From Spirosoma telluris (GTDB taxonomy: Bacteria; Bacteroidota; Bacteroidia; Cytophagales; Spirosomataceae): DNA of 64,000 bases. Below, piece by piece: positions 46,345 to 55,070 of the stretch. Within the stretch, counting starts at the first letter, position 1. Each line of letters begins with the position of its first letter. Under the pieces are notes generated by a model. The model saw only the letters and a program-made list of their open reading frames with translations, was not told the origin of the DNA and searched no databases. The stretch covers positions 6,377,001-6,441,000 of the forward strand of contig QLII01000001.1 of assembly GCA_003259005.1 (NCBI GenBank), read 5' to 3'. The position numbers and the translations under genes were made by a program.

Positions 46345-47520
46345 ATGAACTCACCACAATCCGCCAATCGGCGCAACTTTATCAAAGAAACTATCGCTAC
46401 GGCGGCTGGTTTAGTCGTTCTGCCATCCTTGTCTAACGAGGCAATTGGTGCTCCCGCTATTGTGCGCGCCAAATCGTTGGGAAGTGATTCTGTACCAACC
46501 GGTGCGGCTCGAATTCGTTTTGCCGTCATTGGTATGAATCACGGGCACATTAATAGCCAGGTGGGCGCGGTTACTCGTGGTGGTGGCGAGTTCGTTTCCT
46601 ATTATGCCAAAGAGCCGGATCTGATGGCCGACTTCGCCAAACGGTACCCACAGGCAAAGCAGGCAAAAAGTGAAGCCGAAATTTTGGAGGATAAGACCAT
46701 CCAACTGGTTCTGAGTGCAGGAATTCCCGTTGATCGTGCGCCCCTTGGTATCCGGGTCATGAAGGCTGGGAAGGATTATATGTCTGATAAACCGGGCATC
46801 ACCACCCTCGAGCAATTGGCCGAAGTACGCAAGGTTCAGAAAGAAACCAAACGTATTTATTCGATCATGTACAGCGAGCGGTTTGAGAATAGAGCGACTG
46901 TCAAAGCGGGCGAATTAGTGCAAGCCGGTGCCATTGGTAATGTCATTCAGACAATCGGATTAGGACCACACCGCATGACCCCTGCGTCGCGCCCGCCCTG
47001 GTTTTTCGAAAAGAAGTCATTTGGAGGAATCATCTGCGATATTGGGTCGCACCAGTTCGACCAGTTTCTGTTCTTTACGGGTTCGAAAAAGGCAGATGTT
47101 GTTGCTTCACAAGTGGGCAACGTTCACTTTCCACAATACCCAAATTTTGAGGATTTTGGTGATGTAATGTTACGTGGTGACGGCGGTATGGGCTATATTC
47201 GGGTGGACTGGTTCACACCCGATGGCCTGAAAAGCTGGGGTGATGGACGACTTACCATTCTCGGCACCGAAGGCTTCATCGAAATTCGCAAGAACATCGA
47301 TCCTGCCGGGCGTGAGGGCGGTAATCACTTGTTTATTACGGATAAGAAGGAAACCCGCTACGTTGATTGCACGAAAGAATCATTGCCTTACGGTGAGCAA
47401 CTGGTAAACGACGTTTTGAACCGAACGGAGACGGCCATGACGCAGGAACATTGTTTCCTGGCTACCGAACTGGCTTTAAAAGCGCAGAAACAGGCGCAAA
47501 TCGTTCACCTTAAGAAATGA
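46345..47520 (+). CDS. Gfo/Idh/MocA-family oxidoreductase, Tat-exported
   Basis: The ATG at 46345 (MNSPQSANRRNFIKETIATA) gives a Tat signal; the upstream in-frame start at 46270 would translate the palindrome. The Rossmann fold begins at RIRFAVIGMNHGHINSQVGA; SDKPGITTLEQLAEV is the EKP-equivalent (DKP). ICDIGSHQFDQFLFFTG marks the C-terminal domain. It is the third gene of the set. A short palindrome (47530-47569) follows it. Confidence 0.9.
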   Translation: MNSPQSANRRNFIKETIATAAGLVVLPSLSNEAIGAPAIVRAKSLGSDSVPTGAARIRFAVIGMNHGHINSQVGAVTRGGGEFVSYYAKEPDLMADFAKRYPQAKQAKSEAEILEDKTIQLVLSAGIPVDRAPLGIRVMKAGKDYMSDKPGITTLEQLAEVRKVQKETKRIYSIMYSERFENRATVKAGELVQAGAIGNVIQTIGLGPHRMTPASRPPWFFEKKSFGGIICDIGSHQFDQFLFFTGSKKADVVASQVGNVHFPQYPNFEDFGDVMLRGDGGMGYIRVDWFTPDGLKSWGDGRLTILGTEGFIEIRKNIDPAGREGGNHLFITDKKETRYVDCTKESLPYGEQLVNDVLNRTETAMTQEHCFLATELALKAQKQAQIVHLKK

Positions 47521-47529
47521 GGTAGTAGA

Positions 47530-47569
47530 TTTGGGTCTGGCACGGTTGAATACCCGCGCCAGACCCAAA
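47530..47569. terminator. Hairpin after the oxidoreductase set
   Basis: TTTGGGTCTGG (47530-47540) faces CCAGACCCAAA (47559-47569), with further partial pairing inside. It ends about 10 nt before the regulator start, so it may also lie in that gene's leader. Confidence 0.55.
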
Positions 47570-47580
47570 AACAACTCTTG

Positions 47581-48918
47581 GTGGCTACCATTCTACTAAT
47601 TGACGATGAGTCGCGGTTGCGGCAGCTTCTGGCCCGTATTCTGCAACTGGAAGGCTACACTGTGCTGGAAGCCGAAAACGCCCGTGCGGGCTTGAAAATC
47701 CTCGAACGGGATGATATTCATCTGGTTATCAGTGATGTGAAGTTGCCGGATAAAAGCGGGATTGACCTGTCGGCCCAGATTAAGCAACTCTATCCGGCCA
47801 CCGAAATCATTGTGCTGACGGCTTACGGCACGATTGCGGATGGAGTGACGGCTATCAAAAACGGCGCGTTTGATTATATCACCAAAGGCGATGACAACGA
47901 CCGAATTATCCCTCTGGTGAGTCGGGCGGTTGAGAAAGCTAGCTTACAATTCAGGATTAAGCAACTGGAACAGCGGGTTGGTCAGCGCTATGGGTTCGAT
48001 AGCATCATTGGGCACTCAAAATCGATTCAGCAGGCTATTGGCCTGGCCCGAAAAGTAGCGGTTACGGATACTACCGTATTGCTAACGGGCGAAACAGGAA
48101 CGGGTAAGGAAGTCTTTGCGCAGGCTATTCATCAGGCTAGCCCCCGGCGTACAGGACCCTTTGTGGCCATCAACTGCGGGGCATTAGGGAAAGATATTCT
48201 TGAAAGTGAACTCTTCGGCCACAGGGCGGGAGCATTCACCGGGGCCAGCCGCGACCAGAAAGGGCTGTTTGCTGAAGCCGATAAGGGCAGCATTTTTTTA
48301 GACGAAATTGGCGAAATGCCACTCGACTTGCAAGCCAAATTGTTGCGCGTACTCGAAGCACACGAGTTTTTGCGGGTAGGGGATACAAAGCCAACAAAAA
48401 CGGATGTACGCGTCATTGCTGCCACTAACCGAAGTTTAGAGGAGGAAGCTAATGCCAATCAGTTTAGGCTGGATTTATACTATCGTCTGTCGGTGTTCAG
48501 CATCGAATTACCACCCCTTCGTGACCGGCGCGACGACATTCCGACACTGGCCAACCAATTTGCACAACAGGAAGCGATCAAAGTGGGCAAACGCACGATT
48601 CGCCTTGCTCCTGACTTTGTGCAGAAACTTCAGCAGCATGCCTGGAAGGGAAATATTCGTGAATTAAAAAATGTCATCGAACGGGCGGTAATCCTGGCCG
48701 ACACCCACGATGATGGAACCACCGAACTGACGCCGGATTTACTACCCTATGATATGCAGGATGGTACGTTCTTTAATAACCCAACCGCCATGGATTTAGC
48801 AACCGTTGAGCAGCAGCATATTCGGCGGGTATTGCGGTATACCAATGGCAATAAAGCCGAAGCCGCCCGATTACTGGACATTGGCCTGACAACACTCTAC
48901 CGCAAGTTAGGTGAGTAG
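47581..48918 (+). CDS. Sigma-54-dependent response regulator (NtrC family)
   Basis: 446 aa from a GTG at 47581 or a TTG at 47578; no ATG is available. Receiver domain (TILLIDDESRLRQLL, phospho-acceptor Asp in LVISDVKLPDKSG), AAA+ domain with Walker A GETGTGKEVFAQAI, the sigma-54 contact GAFTGA (AGAFTGASRDQKG) and a C-terminal Fis-type helix-turn-helix (NKAEAARLLDIGLTTLYRKL). It activates RpoN promoters on phosphorylation. No histidine kinase is adjacent; the nearest is at 50859. Confidence 0.94.
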   Translation: MATILLIDDESRLRQLLARILQLEGYTVLEAENARAGLKILERDDIHLVISDVKLPDKSGIDLSAQIKQLYPATEIIVLTAYGTIADGVTAIKNGAFDYITKGDDNDRIIPLVSRAVEKASLQFRIKQLEQRVGQRYGFDSIIGHSKSIQQAIGLARKVAVTDTTVLLTGETGTGKEVFAQAIHQASPRRTGPFVAINCGALGKDILESELFGHRAGAFTGASRDQKGLFAEADKGSIFLDEIGEMPLDLQAKLLRVLEAHEFLRVGDTKPTKTDVRVIAATNRSLEEEANANQFRLDLYYRLSVFSIELPPLRDRRDDIPTLANQFAQQEAIKVGKRTIRLAPDFVQKLQQHAWKGNIRELKNVIERAVILADTHDDGTTELTPDLLPYDMQDGTFFNNPTAMDLATVEQQHIRRVLRYTNGNKAEAARLLDIGLTTLYRKLGE

Positions 48919-48937
48919 TAAGCTCAAATAAATCGCT

Positions 48938-49320
48938 ATGACAACAAATCCGCCTACCTCTATAGACGCCTACATCGCTGGTTTTCCAGAAACCACCCAG
49001 GCGCTTTTGCAGCAAATACGCTTAACCATTAAACAAGCGGCCCCCGATGCCGAAGAGGTAATCAGTTATGGTATTCCTACCTTAAAGTTGAAGGGAAACC
49101 TGGTTCATTTTGCGGGCTATAAAAATCATATTGGCTTCTACCCGCTCCACGGGCTCTGGAAGCGTTTAAGGAAGAATTGTCGAGTTATAAAGGGGCGAAA
49201 GGCTCTGTTCAATTTCCACTCGACCAACCCCTTCCGCTTGATTTGATAACAAGAATTACGACGTATAGAATTAGCCAAAATCTGGCTAAAGCGCAGACGA
49301 AAGGCAAGAAGAAGGTCTAG
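48938..49320 (+). CDS. DUF1801-family (YdhG-like) protein, frame broken once
   Basis: Starts at 48938 with IDAYIAGFPETTQALLQQIR, then EEVISYGIPTLKLKGNLVHF. The frame breaks at the CCC run 49141-49143; with one C restored it reads GFYPAPRALEAFKEELSSYK and continues to a TAG at 49318-49320, giving 127 aa, normal for DUF1801. The function of this small cytosolic family is unknown. It follows the NtrC-type regulator by 19 nt. Confidence 0.8.
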
Positions 49321-49339
49321 TTTCTAAAGAATGAGTTTT

Positions 49340-49578
49340 TTACAAACTCATTCCCCATCTACAAAAATGGTTTGCCCCGTACTATATCGGCCTGCATTGA
49401 AGCAGAGAAGAACAGCCATGCCCGCAATGTCTTCAAGCTGACCTTCGGAGCCAATGGCAATAGTCATTCGCTGGCTGATTTTTTCGGGAATCGGGGGAGA
49501 AGGTGCGTTGGTACGGGGTGTTTCGATTTTGTCGGAAAGATCGAATAAGTTTTTAATCATGTTTGCTAGTTCATTCAT
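49340..49578 (-). pseudogene. C-terminal remnant of a short-chain dehydrogenase
   Basis: Only the C-terminal part of an SDR remains: QLEDIAGMAVLLCFNAGRYS, then TGQTIFVDG. Restoring one G at 49353-49356 gives the canonical end VDGGMSL and a stop at 49340. No Rossmann glycine motif or Tyr-x-x-x-Lys active site is encoded upstream, where stops appear in all the reading I could do up to the palindrome at 49681. It is a decayed gene fragment. Confidence 0.7.
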
Positions 49579-49680
49579 TGAAACCTGAAAAACAAAGATT
49601 AAAAACTTATCTAACGAGATGCTTATTACCGATTGACTACTTAATCAGGACTCCCTTTTCTAAACCATTCCGATTCTTAT

Positions 49681-49767
49681 TTTTTTGTCATCCCGACCTT
49701 AGGAGGGATCTCAAGCTTCCCTGATAATCAAGCTTGAGATCCCTCCTAAGGTCGGGATGACAAAAAA
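49681..49767. repeat. Perfect 38-bp palindrome with T/A ends
   Basis: Arms 49681-49718 and 49730-49767 are exact reverse complements with an 11-nt loop; the arm includes ATCCCGACCTTAGGAGGG and ends in six T (A on the other side). It is a strong bidirectional terminator-like element 9 nt past the ChaN-like gene stop. Confidence 0.9.
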
Positions 49768-49775
49768 TGAAACGG

Positions 49776-50717
49776 TTAGTACGTTTTCGTCATGTCAGCA
49801 GGGATGGCTAGCACGAAGTCGGCCAGATTCCGGTTCTCGCTGCCGGGCTTATCAATATCCGACACTTCAACCGAAGAGAGCGTCAGAATTTTAAGGGGTC
49901 GTTCATTCCCGTTAGGTTGTTGCTGACGTAGATACCAGACAATTCCCTCAAAGTTTTTCGAATGATAATCGCCATTGAAATGCAGCAACGTTTGTCCCGG
50001 CTTCAGATTCTGCCGAATAAAATAGGCCATCGTAGCATCTTTTATCGCCTGGGCACGGGCAAAGTTAGCCGTCATGTCTGACGTAGCTCCGTGCAGATTT
50101 GTTGTCGCAGTCGCTGAACCCGGTGATGTACTGCTACCTCCCGGCGACGGCTGCGACATCATATCCATCATGGCTTTATAGCCCGGCAGCGTTAAATCGA
50201 CGGTGAGGGGCAGCGGAGCCATCTGTTGTTTTGCTTCGGCTGAAACTGTATCAAGTGCCGATAGCCCCTGGCGTGACACCAATCGGGCATATCGGCGTGG
50301 TACGTTCGTGGCAACAAACGAAATGTGTTGCTCACGGGCGAAATCGGCAATAGGCTTGTAGTCGGTGTCGAAGTTAGGCCACAAGCGAGCCTTCGTAGCC
50401 AGTTCTTTGGCCGTTGTTTTTCCCTGTACATAATCGCTGAGCGCGACCTGGTTGTCGGCCTCGAACATTTCGGCCCCTAGTACCAGATTACCTTTTTTTG
50501 CCGCCTGTAAATCTTTGGTTAGTTGAAGTTCGAGCCAGTGACAGATGGGATCATTGTGCAGTTCTCCAAAAAATACAACATCGGCCTCAGTAGCCTGACG
50601 GAGTAATTTGGCATAAGTCGTCGACTTTAGGTTTTGGGTATAAAGTCGATAAGCCGGTTTGTCGGGGCCACGGAATGCAACCGCCAATACGCAAAGCAGG
50701 ACAAGAGTAAATCGCAT
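49776..50717 (-). CDS. ChaN-like haem/iron-regulated lipoprotein family protein
   Basis: About 313 aa from the ATG at 50717 (MRFTLVLLCVLAVAFRG), a signal peptide without a clear lipobox Cys. The core matches the ChaN/haem-binding uptake family (PF04187): VVFFGELHNDPICHWLELQL, LVLGAEMFEADNQVALSDYV and LLHFNGDYHSKNFEGIVWYL. It contains two conserved His regions that bind haem in known members. It is divergent from the histidine kinase gene. A longer in-frame start (50822) has no signal peptide and is not preferred. Confidence 0.82.
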   Translation of the reverse strand: MRFTLVLLCVLAVAFRGPDKPAYRLYTQNLKSTTYAKLLRQATEADVVFFGELHNDPICHWLELQLTKDLQAAKKGNLVLGAEMFEADNQVALSDYVQGKTTAKELATKARLWPNFDTDYKPIADFAREQHISFVATNVPRRYARLVSRQGLSALDTVSAEAKQQMAPLPLTVDLTLPGYKAMMDMMSQPSPGGSSTSPGSATATTNLHGATSDMTANFARAQAIKDATMAYFIRQNLKPGQTLLHFNGDYHSKNFEGIVWYLRQQQPNGNERPLKILTLSSVEVSDIDKPGSENRNLADFVLAIPADMTKTY

Positions 50718-50858
50718 GGAAATTATAGGTTCAGCTTCCCGAAAGTATTGAACCGCTCGGGCGGCCCCGTTTTTGAAAGTTATACGCCAATCGGTCAATT
50801 CTGTAACCAATCGCCCGAACAATTCGTTACCTTTTTGGTAGTTAGTCCTCTCTTCCTT

Positions 50859-52274
50859 ATGAATTTACTAGAAACTCTGCGCCAGTTTCCGGCTTTAGCT
50901 GGTGTGCCTGATGAACAGCTCCAGTGGCTGATTGACCGATCCAGCGAAGTTGATTTCCCTGCCGAAACCATACTTTATAAACCGAACGACCCTGTTGCCT
51001 ATCTGATTTTGTTGCTGGAGGGGCGTATTCGGATCGAGTCCGGTTCGAATGGCATTGGCGATGAGTTACTTACCTATGATGCACATTCGATTCTGGGTGT
51101 TCTGCCCTTCTCGCGGATGAAAAACTTTCCGAATCGACTGGTCGCTGAGAAGGCAACACGCCTGCTTCAGTTTCATCGCGATCAGATGACCGAGCTCATT
51201 CATACCTGCTATGAACTGACCGAAGCCCTGGTGCATCAGATGACGACACGCGTTAGGGATTTTACAAAGTTGACTCAACAGAACGAGAAAATGGCGTCGC
51301 TTGGGCGTTTATCAGCAGGGCTGGCGCACGAACTGAACAACCCGGTTGCCGCCGTAGTGCGCTCAGCCGATACGTTGAAGACGCATATGCGCGCTACTCC
51401 CGAAGCGTTTAAAACCATCATGCACCTGAGTCTGACCGACGAGCAGGTGGACTCCGTCAATACGGTATTTTTCGGCAAATTAGATCAATGTCTGGCTAAA
51501 GGTTCGGAAAAACCGCTGACCTTGCTTGAACGCAGTAGCCTCGAAGATGACCTGACCGACTGGCTCGACGATCATGGGGTAGATGACTCGATGGATTTAG
51601 CCGGCCCACTGGTCGAGTATTGTTTTACGGTCGCGGATCTGGACTGGATTCTGGAGAAAATTGGCGACAAGAACCTGATTGGGGTTATCAACTGGCTGGT
51701 TAATAACCTGGTGACCGAAAGGCTGGTGCTGGACATCAGTGAGGCCTCTAAGCGAATATCAACCCTGGTTGGCTCCATCAAAAACTACACCCATATGGAC
51801 CGGGGTGTGGGTAAAGAACGCGTTCAACTAGCCGAAGGTATTCGCAATACGCTTATCTTGCTTGATCATAAAGTAAGGAGTAAGCATATTAGTGTAACAC
51901 TTAACCTGCCCAGCGATTTACCCGATGTTTGCGGCTGGCCGGGTGAACTGAACCAGGTTTGGACTAACCTGATCGATAATGCGGTTGATGCCCTGCCCGA
52001 CGGTGGAAAGCTCGAAATCAGTAGCCAGGTTGACCGTCGATCAGAAGAACAGATGGCGTTTGTGCTGACCAAAGTAATTGATAATGGTGGGGGCATCCCA
52101 CAAGACATTCAGGATAAAATATTTGAGCCATTTTTCACGACGAAAGAAATAGGTAAAGGTACCGGTCTTGGCCTCGACATTGTGCAGGGCGTTGTCAAGC
52201 ACCACAATGGCTCCATCAAAGTCCAGTCGGAGCCGGGCCGAACGGAGTTTAGTGTTTGTTTACCAACCGAATGA
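50859..52274 (+). CDS. Histidine kinase with N-terminal cyclic-nucleotide-binding domain
   Basis: 471 aa from the ATG at 50859 (MNLLETLRQFPALAGVPDEQ). Residues of about 10-130 form a cNMP/Crp-type sensor (AYLILLLEGRIRIES). The H-box is in LSAGLAHELNNPVAAVVRSA. An unusually long inter-motif region of about 150 aa follows, then the ATPase domain (NQVWTNLIDNAVDALPDGG, IDNGGGIPQDIQDKIFEPF, GTGLGLDIVQ). No membrane segment is visible, so it would sense a cytoplasmic ligand. It precedes the receiver/flavoprotein fusion by 132 nt, its likely partner. Confidence 0.9.
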   Translation: MNLLETLRQFPALAGVPDEQLQWLIDRSSEVDFPAETILYKPNDPVAYLILLLEGRIRIESGSNGIGDELLTYDAHSILGVLPFSRMKNFPNRLVAEKATRLLQFHRDQMTELIHTCYELTEALVHQMTTRVRDFTKLTQQNEKMASLGRLSAGLAHELNNPVAAVVRSADTLKTHMRATPEAFKTIMHLSLTDEQVDSVNTVFFGKLDQCLAKGSEKPLTLLERSSLEDDLTDWLDDHGVDDSMDLAGPLVEYCFTVADLDWILEKIGDKNLIGVINWLVNNLVTERLVLDISEASKRISTLVGSIKNYTHMDRGVGKERVQLAEGIRNTLILLDHKVRSKHISVTLNLPSDLPDVCGWPGELNQVWTNLIDNAVDALPDGGKLEISSQVDRRSEEQMAFVLTKVIDNGGGIPQDIQDKIFEPFFTTKEIGKGTGLGLDIVQGVVKHHNGSIKVQSEPGRTEFSVCLPTE

Positions 52275-52280
52275 AAAAAG

Positions 52281-52394
52281 GATAATGTAAAATGAATAAT
52301 GCACAATGTATAATGCCTTGTGCGTATACCATTATCCATTGTACCGGACGGGTAGCCTCGAGAACTCATTATCCATTTTTCATTGTACATTATC
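52281..52394. repeat. Long inverted repeat between histidine kinase and its partner
   Basis: Arms of about 28 bp (52281-52308 and 52367-52394, about three or four mismatches; words GATAATGTAAAATG and GGATAATG). It is the same family as 32757-32836 and fills the spacer between the two signalling genes. Confidence 0.75.
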
Positions 52395-52406
52395 TATTAA
52401 CGTACC

Positions 52407-54068
52407 ATGCGCCTTCCCATCATTTTTGCCATTGACGACGATCCTCAGGTATTGCAGGCTATTCAGCAGGATTTGCGAAAGCAGTATCGAAAGCAATACC
52501 GAATTATAGCCACGAGTTCAGCCCGAGAAGCGCTTGATTCGTTACCCGAATTTAAGAAGAAAGGGGAGGAGGTGGCCCTGTTTCTGTCGGATCAGCGGAT
52601 GCCCGAAATGACAGGGGTTGAATTCCTGATACAAGCCCGTAAGTTCTTTCCGAACGCCAAACGAACGTTGCTCACAGCGTATTCGGACACCGATGCGGCT
52701 GTTCGGGCTATTAACGAAGTTCAGTTAGACTACTACATCGCCAAGCCCTGGGACCCACCTGAAGAAAAACTCTACCCCGTTCTCGACGATCTGCTCGGCG
52801 ACTGGCAATCCGATTATCGGCCTGCTTTTGAGGGCCTAAAACTAATTGGTTACCAGTTTTCGTCGCAGTCGCACGAGCTAAAAGATTTTTTGGCAGGCAA
52901 CCTGTTTCCCTATCAATGGCTCGATATTGAGAATGATCCTCAGGCGCAGGAATTACTCGATTTACACGAAAAAACTCGAAATGATCTGCCTGCTGTGGTG
53001 CTTGAAGATGGAGGTATATTAACCCAGCCAACCATTGCCGAGCTAGGGGGCAAGTTGGGATTACAACCCAAAGCCTCACAGAGTCTATATGATCTCGCCA
53101 TTATTGGGGCTGGCCCTGCCGGATTAGCCGCTGCAGTATATGGTGGCTCCGAAGGATTGAAAACCATTCTGGTCGATAAGCGTGCACCCGGTGGACAGGC
53201 GGGTACGAGTTCTCGAATTGAAAATTACCTCGGCTTTCCCAATGGCTTGAGTGGTGCCGACCTGACCCGGCGGGCTATTACACAGGCCCAACGGTTTGGG
53301 GTTGAGTTTCTAGCCCCCCAGGAGGTTGTGTCCATTAAATCGCAGGGGCAATATAAACACATCAAAATGGCCGACGACAGTGAGGTGGTGGCGCGGGCTA
53401 TTGTGTTGAGTACCGGTGTGTCGTACCATAAATTAGAGAATGAAAGCCTCGATAAGTTTACGGGGGCTGGCGTTTACTACGGGGCTGCTACGACGGAAGC
53501 CTATGCCTTTAAAGGGAAGCCGGTTTATATTGTTGGTGGAGGGAATTCGGCTGGGCAAGGGGCTATGTATCTGTCCAGAACAGCTTCCGACGTATTCATC
53601 TGTGTGCGTCGCCCCGATTTATCCGAAACGATGTCGCAATACCTGATCGACCAGATTGGGCGAACGCCGAATATTACGGTGTTAGGGTGTACAGAAATTG
53701 TTGAAGGATTGGGTAATGAGCAACTGGAATGCCTGGTCTTGGAAAACATGGATTCCCACGAACGCCAGACGGTAAAGGCTGCCGGGCTGTTTATTTTTAT
53801 CGGTACAAAGCCCTTCACCGACTGGATCGAAATGAATATCATTAAAGATCCTAAAGGCTTCATTGCTACCGGTCGCGATCTGGCCCGTTACGCTGATTTC
53901 AAACAGGTCTGGAAACATGACCGGGAGCCCTATCTGCTCGAAACATGCAGCGCAGGCATTTTTGCCGCTGGCGATGTGCGGGCCGGTGCCATGAATCGGG
54001 TAGCCTCAGCTGTAGGCGAGGGCGCTATGGCGGTGAGTTTTGTTCATAAATACCTGGCAGAATTTTAA
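52407..54068 (+). CDS. Response-regulator receiver fused to thioredoxin-reductase-like flavoprotein
   Basis: 553 aa. A receiver domain (IIFAIDDDPQVLQAIQQDL, acceptor Asp in LFLSDQRMPEMTG, LLTAYSD, YIAKPW) occupies about residues 1-130. After a linker of about 95 aa comes a TrxR-type FAD/NAD(P) domain: LYDLAIIGAGPAGLAAAVYG (FAD), APGGQAGTSSRIENYLGFP, YIVGGGNSAGQGAMYLSR (NAD(P)H) and IFAAGDVRAGAMNRVASA. At the place of the CxxC redox pair the sequence is GVYYGAATTEA, so the dithiol is missing. This suggests a phosphorylation-controlled flavin sensor or oxidoreductase. It is likely served by the upstream kinase. Confidence 0.92.
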   Translation: MRLPIIFAIDDDPQVLQAIQQDLRKQYRKQYRIIATSSAREALDSLPEFKKKGEEVALFLSDQRMPEMTGVEFLIQARKFFPNAKRTLLTAYSDTDAAVRAINEVQLDYYIAKPWDPPEEKLYPVLDDLLGDWQSDYRPAFEGLKLIGYQFSSQSHELKDFLAGNLFPYQWLDIENDPQAQELLDLHEKTRNDLPAVVLEDGGILTQPTIAELGGKLGLQPKASQSLYDLAIIGAGPAGLAAAVYGGSEGLKTILVDKRAPGGQAGTSSRIENYLGFPNGLSGADLTRRAITQAQRFGVEFLAPQEVVSIKSQGQYKHIKMADDSEVVARAIVLSTGVSYHKLENESLDKFTGAGVYYGAATTEAYAFKGKPVYIVGGGNSAGQGAMYLSRTASDVFICVRRPDLSETMSQYLIDQIGRTPNITVLGCTEIVEGLGNEQLECLVLENMDSHERQTVKAAGLFIFIGTKPFTDWIEMNIIKDPKGFIATGRDLARYADFKQVWKHDREPYLLETCSAGIFAAGDVRAGAMNRVASAVGEGAMAVSFVHKYLAEF

Positions 54069-54092
54069 TTGATAGCAGAATTTTAATTGATA
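54057..54092. repeat. 18-bp tandem duplication across the fusion gene's stop codon
   Basis: GCAGAATTTTAATTGATA occurs twice in a row (54057-54074, 54075-54092); the stop codon is in the first copy. It lies at the border with the Hip module. Confidence 0.8.
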
Positions 54093-54095
54093 TAG

Positions 54096-54124
54096 GATGT
54101 AGGGTATATGTTATGCCCTGCATC
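54096..54124. terminator. Hairpin between convergent flavoprotein fusion and hipT
   Basis: GATGTAGGG (54096-54104) faces CCCTGCATC (54116-54124) with one mismatch and an 11-nt loop; it reaches the hipT stop. A modest bidirectional terminator. Confidence 0.45.
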
Positions 54125-55070
54125 ATACATCTATGAGACTTAGTCGCTGTGCACGGTCATTGATTAGTTGCTTATAAGCCTGTTTGGTATCTGTAGCTAG
54201 AAAACTGGCCTCGATCCAGCCAAACACAGTTGGCAATCGGCGACGAAATCGTTGGTGTACGTTAGTTCTCTGTTTGTCTGTTAGACCAAGGTAGGTCCCA
54301 AATGCTAGCCAGTCGTCAGTACGAAATCGGCTTTTTTTACCGTTGAGTGTTAGCGCTAACTCTTCCAGATCCTCGGGTATCAGTAGCTTCGTGGCTAACA
54401 AATCGTAGGCAGGCGTTAAGGTTATTATCTTCTCACTGGTGCGCCATAACGAAAAGTTTTTTAAATGCATGTCGGCATTGCCTGTTAAAAAACAAAACAG
54501 AACCAATTCGTATAGAGTAACCATATCCAGCGCTGCCTGCGTGCTATACTGCCGAATAAGTCGAGCTACAAGTTCCATTGAACCTTTGTACTTATCAGCC
54601 GTTAAGCGTTCGGCCAACTGGCACATATCTTCCATTGCCCGTTTACGACCCTGATCAGTTCGATCAATACGCTGGGTGAGGTACGCTAATTCGCCGGTTT
54701 GCAATCGAATCAGTGTATGTGGTACAGTAGTAATCCCAAATAAACTTGCCAGATGCATGGTCAAATCTTCGTTTTCAGGCATCTCTGGATATCGCTCATA
54801 GGGTGGCTTCAGGATATAACGCCCCCAAAGGCCAACCAGCGTCAAGCGGGTCGATCCATCAACTGGTTTCAGATCAAGAGATAGCTTGGGTTGTACACCT
54901 GTTACACTACTATGTTGCCGTATAATCTGCTCCGCCAGTTCGTGCATGGTAGCCAGCGAATAGGGCAGTACAGGTGGCTGGGACAGTCCAAACATAGCCC
55001 GACTGCACCGTGGGTGAAAATCTATCTGGCTATTGACCAGAGGTTGGTAGCAATACAGGCATCGACTCAT
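54123..55070 (-). CDS. hipT: HipT-like HipA-family serine/threonine kinase toxin
   Basis: 315 aa from the ATG at 55070, which overlaps the HipS-like stop (ATGA, 4 nt). It begins with a Cys/His cluster (CLYCYQPL, then DFHPRCS) and lacks the HipA N-terminal subdomain, which is encoded separately. The Gly-rich/autophosphorylation region is HSSVTGVQPKLSL. The catalytic loop is TGNADMHLKNFSL and the metal-binding Asp is in TPAYDLLAT. HipA/HipT toxins phosphorylate aminoacyl-tRNA synthetases and stall growth (HipA GltX, HipT TrpS); the target here is not known. Confidence 0.88.
   Translation of the reverse strand: MSRCLYCYQPLVNSQIDFHPRCSRAMFGLSQPPVLPYSLATMHELAEQIIRQHSSVTGVQPKLSLDLKPVDGSTRLTLVGLWGRYILKPPYERYPEMPENEDLTMHLASLFGITTVPHTLIRLQTGELAYLTQRIDRTDQGRKRAMEDMCQLAERLTADKYKGSMELVARLIRQYSTQAALDMVTLYELVLFCFLTGNADMHLKNFSLWRTSEKIITLTPAYDLLATKLLIPEDLEELALTLNGKKSRFRTDDWLAFGTYLGLTDKQRTNVHQRFRRRLPTVFGWIEASFLATDTKQAYKQLINDRAQRLSLIDV

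Noticed and set aside
49348..49578. Intact small SDR-like gene
   Set aside because: Only the last 70-80 residues of the SDR fold are present and the cofactor and catalytic motifs are missing.
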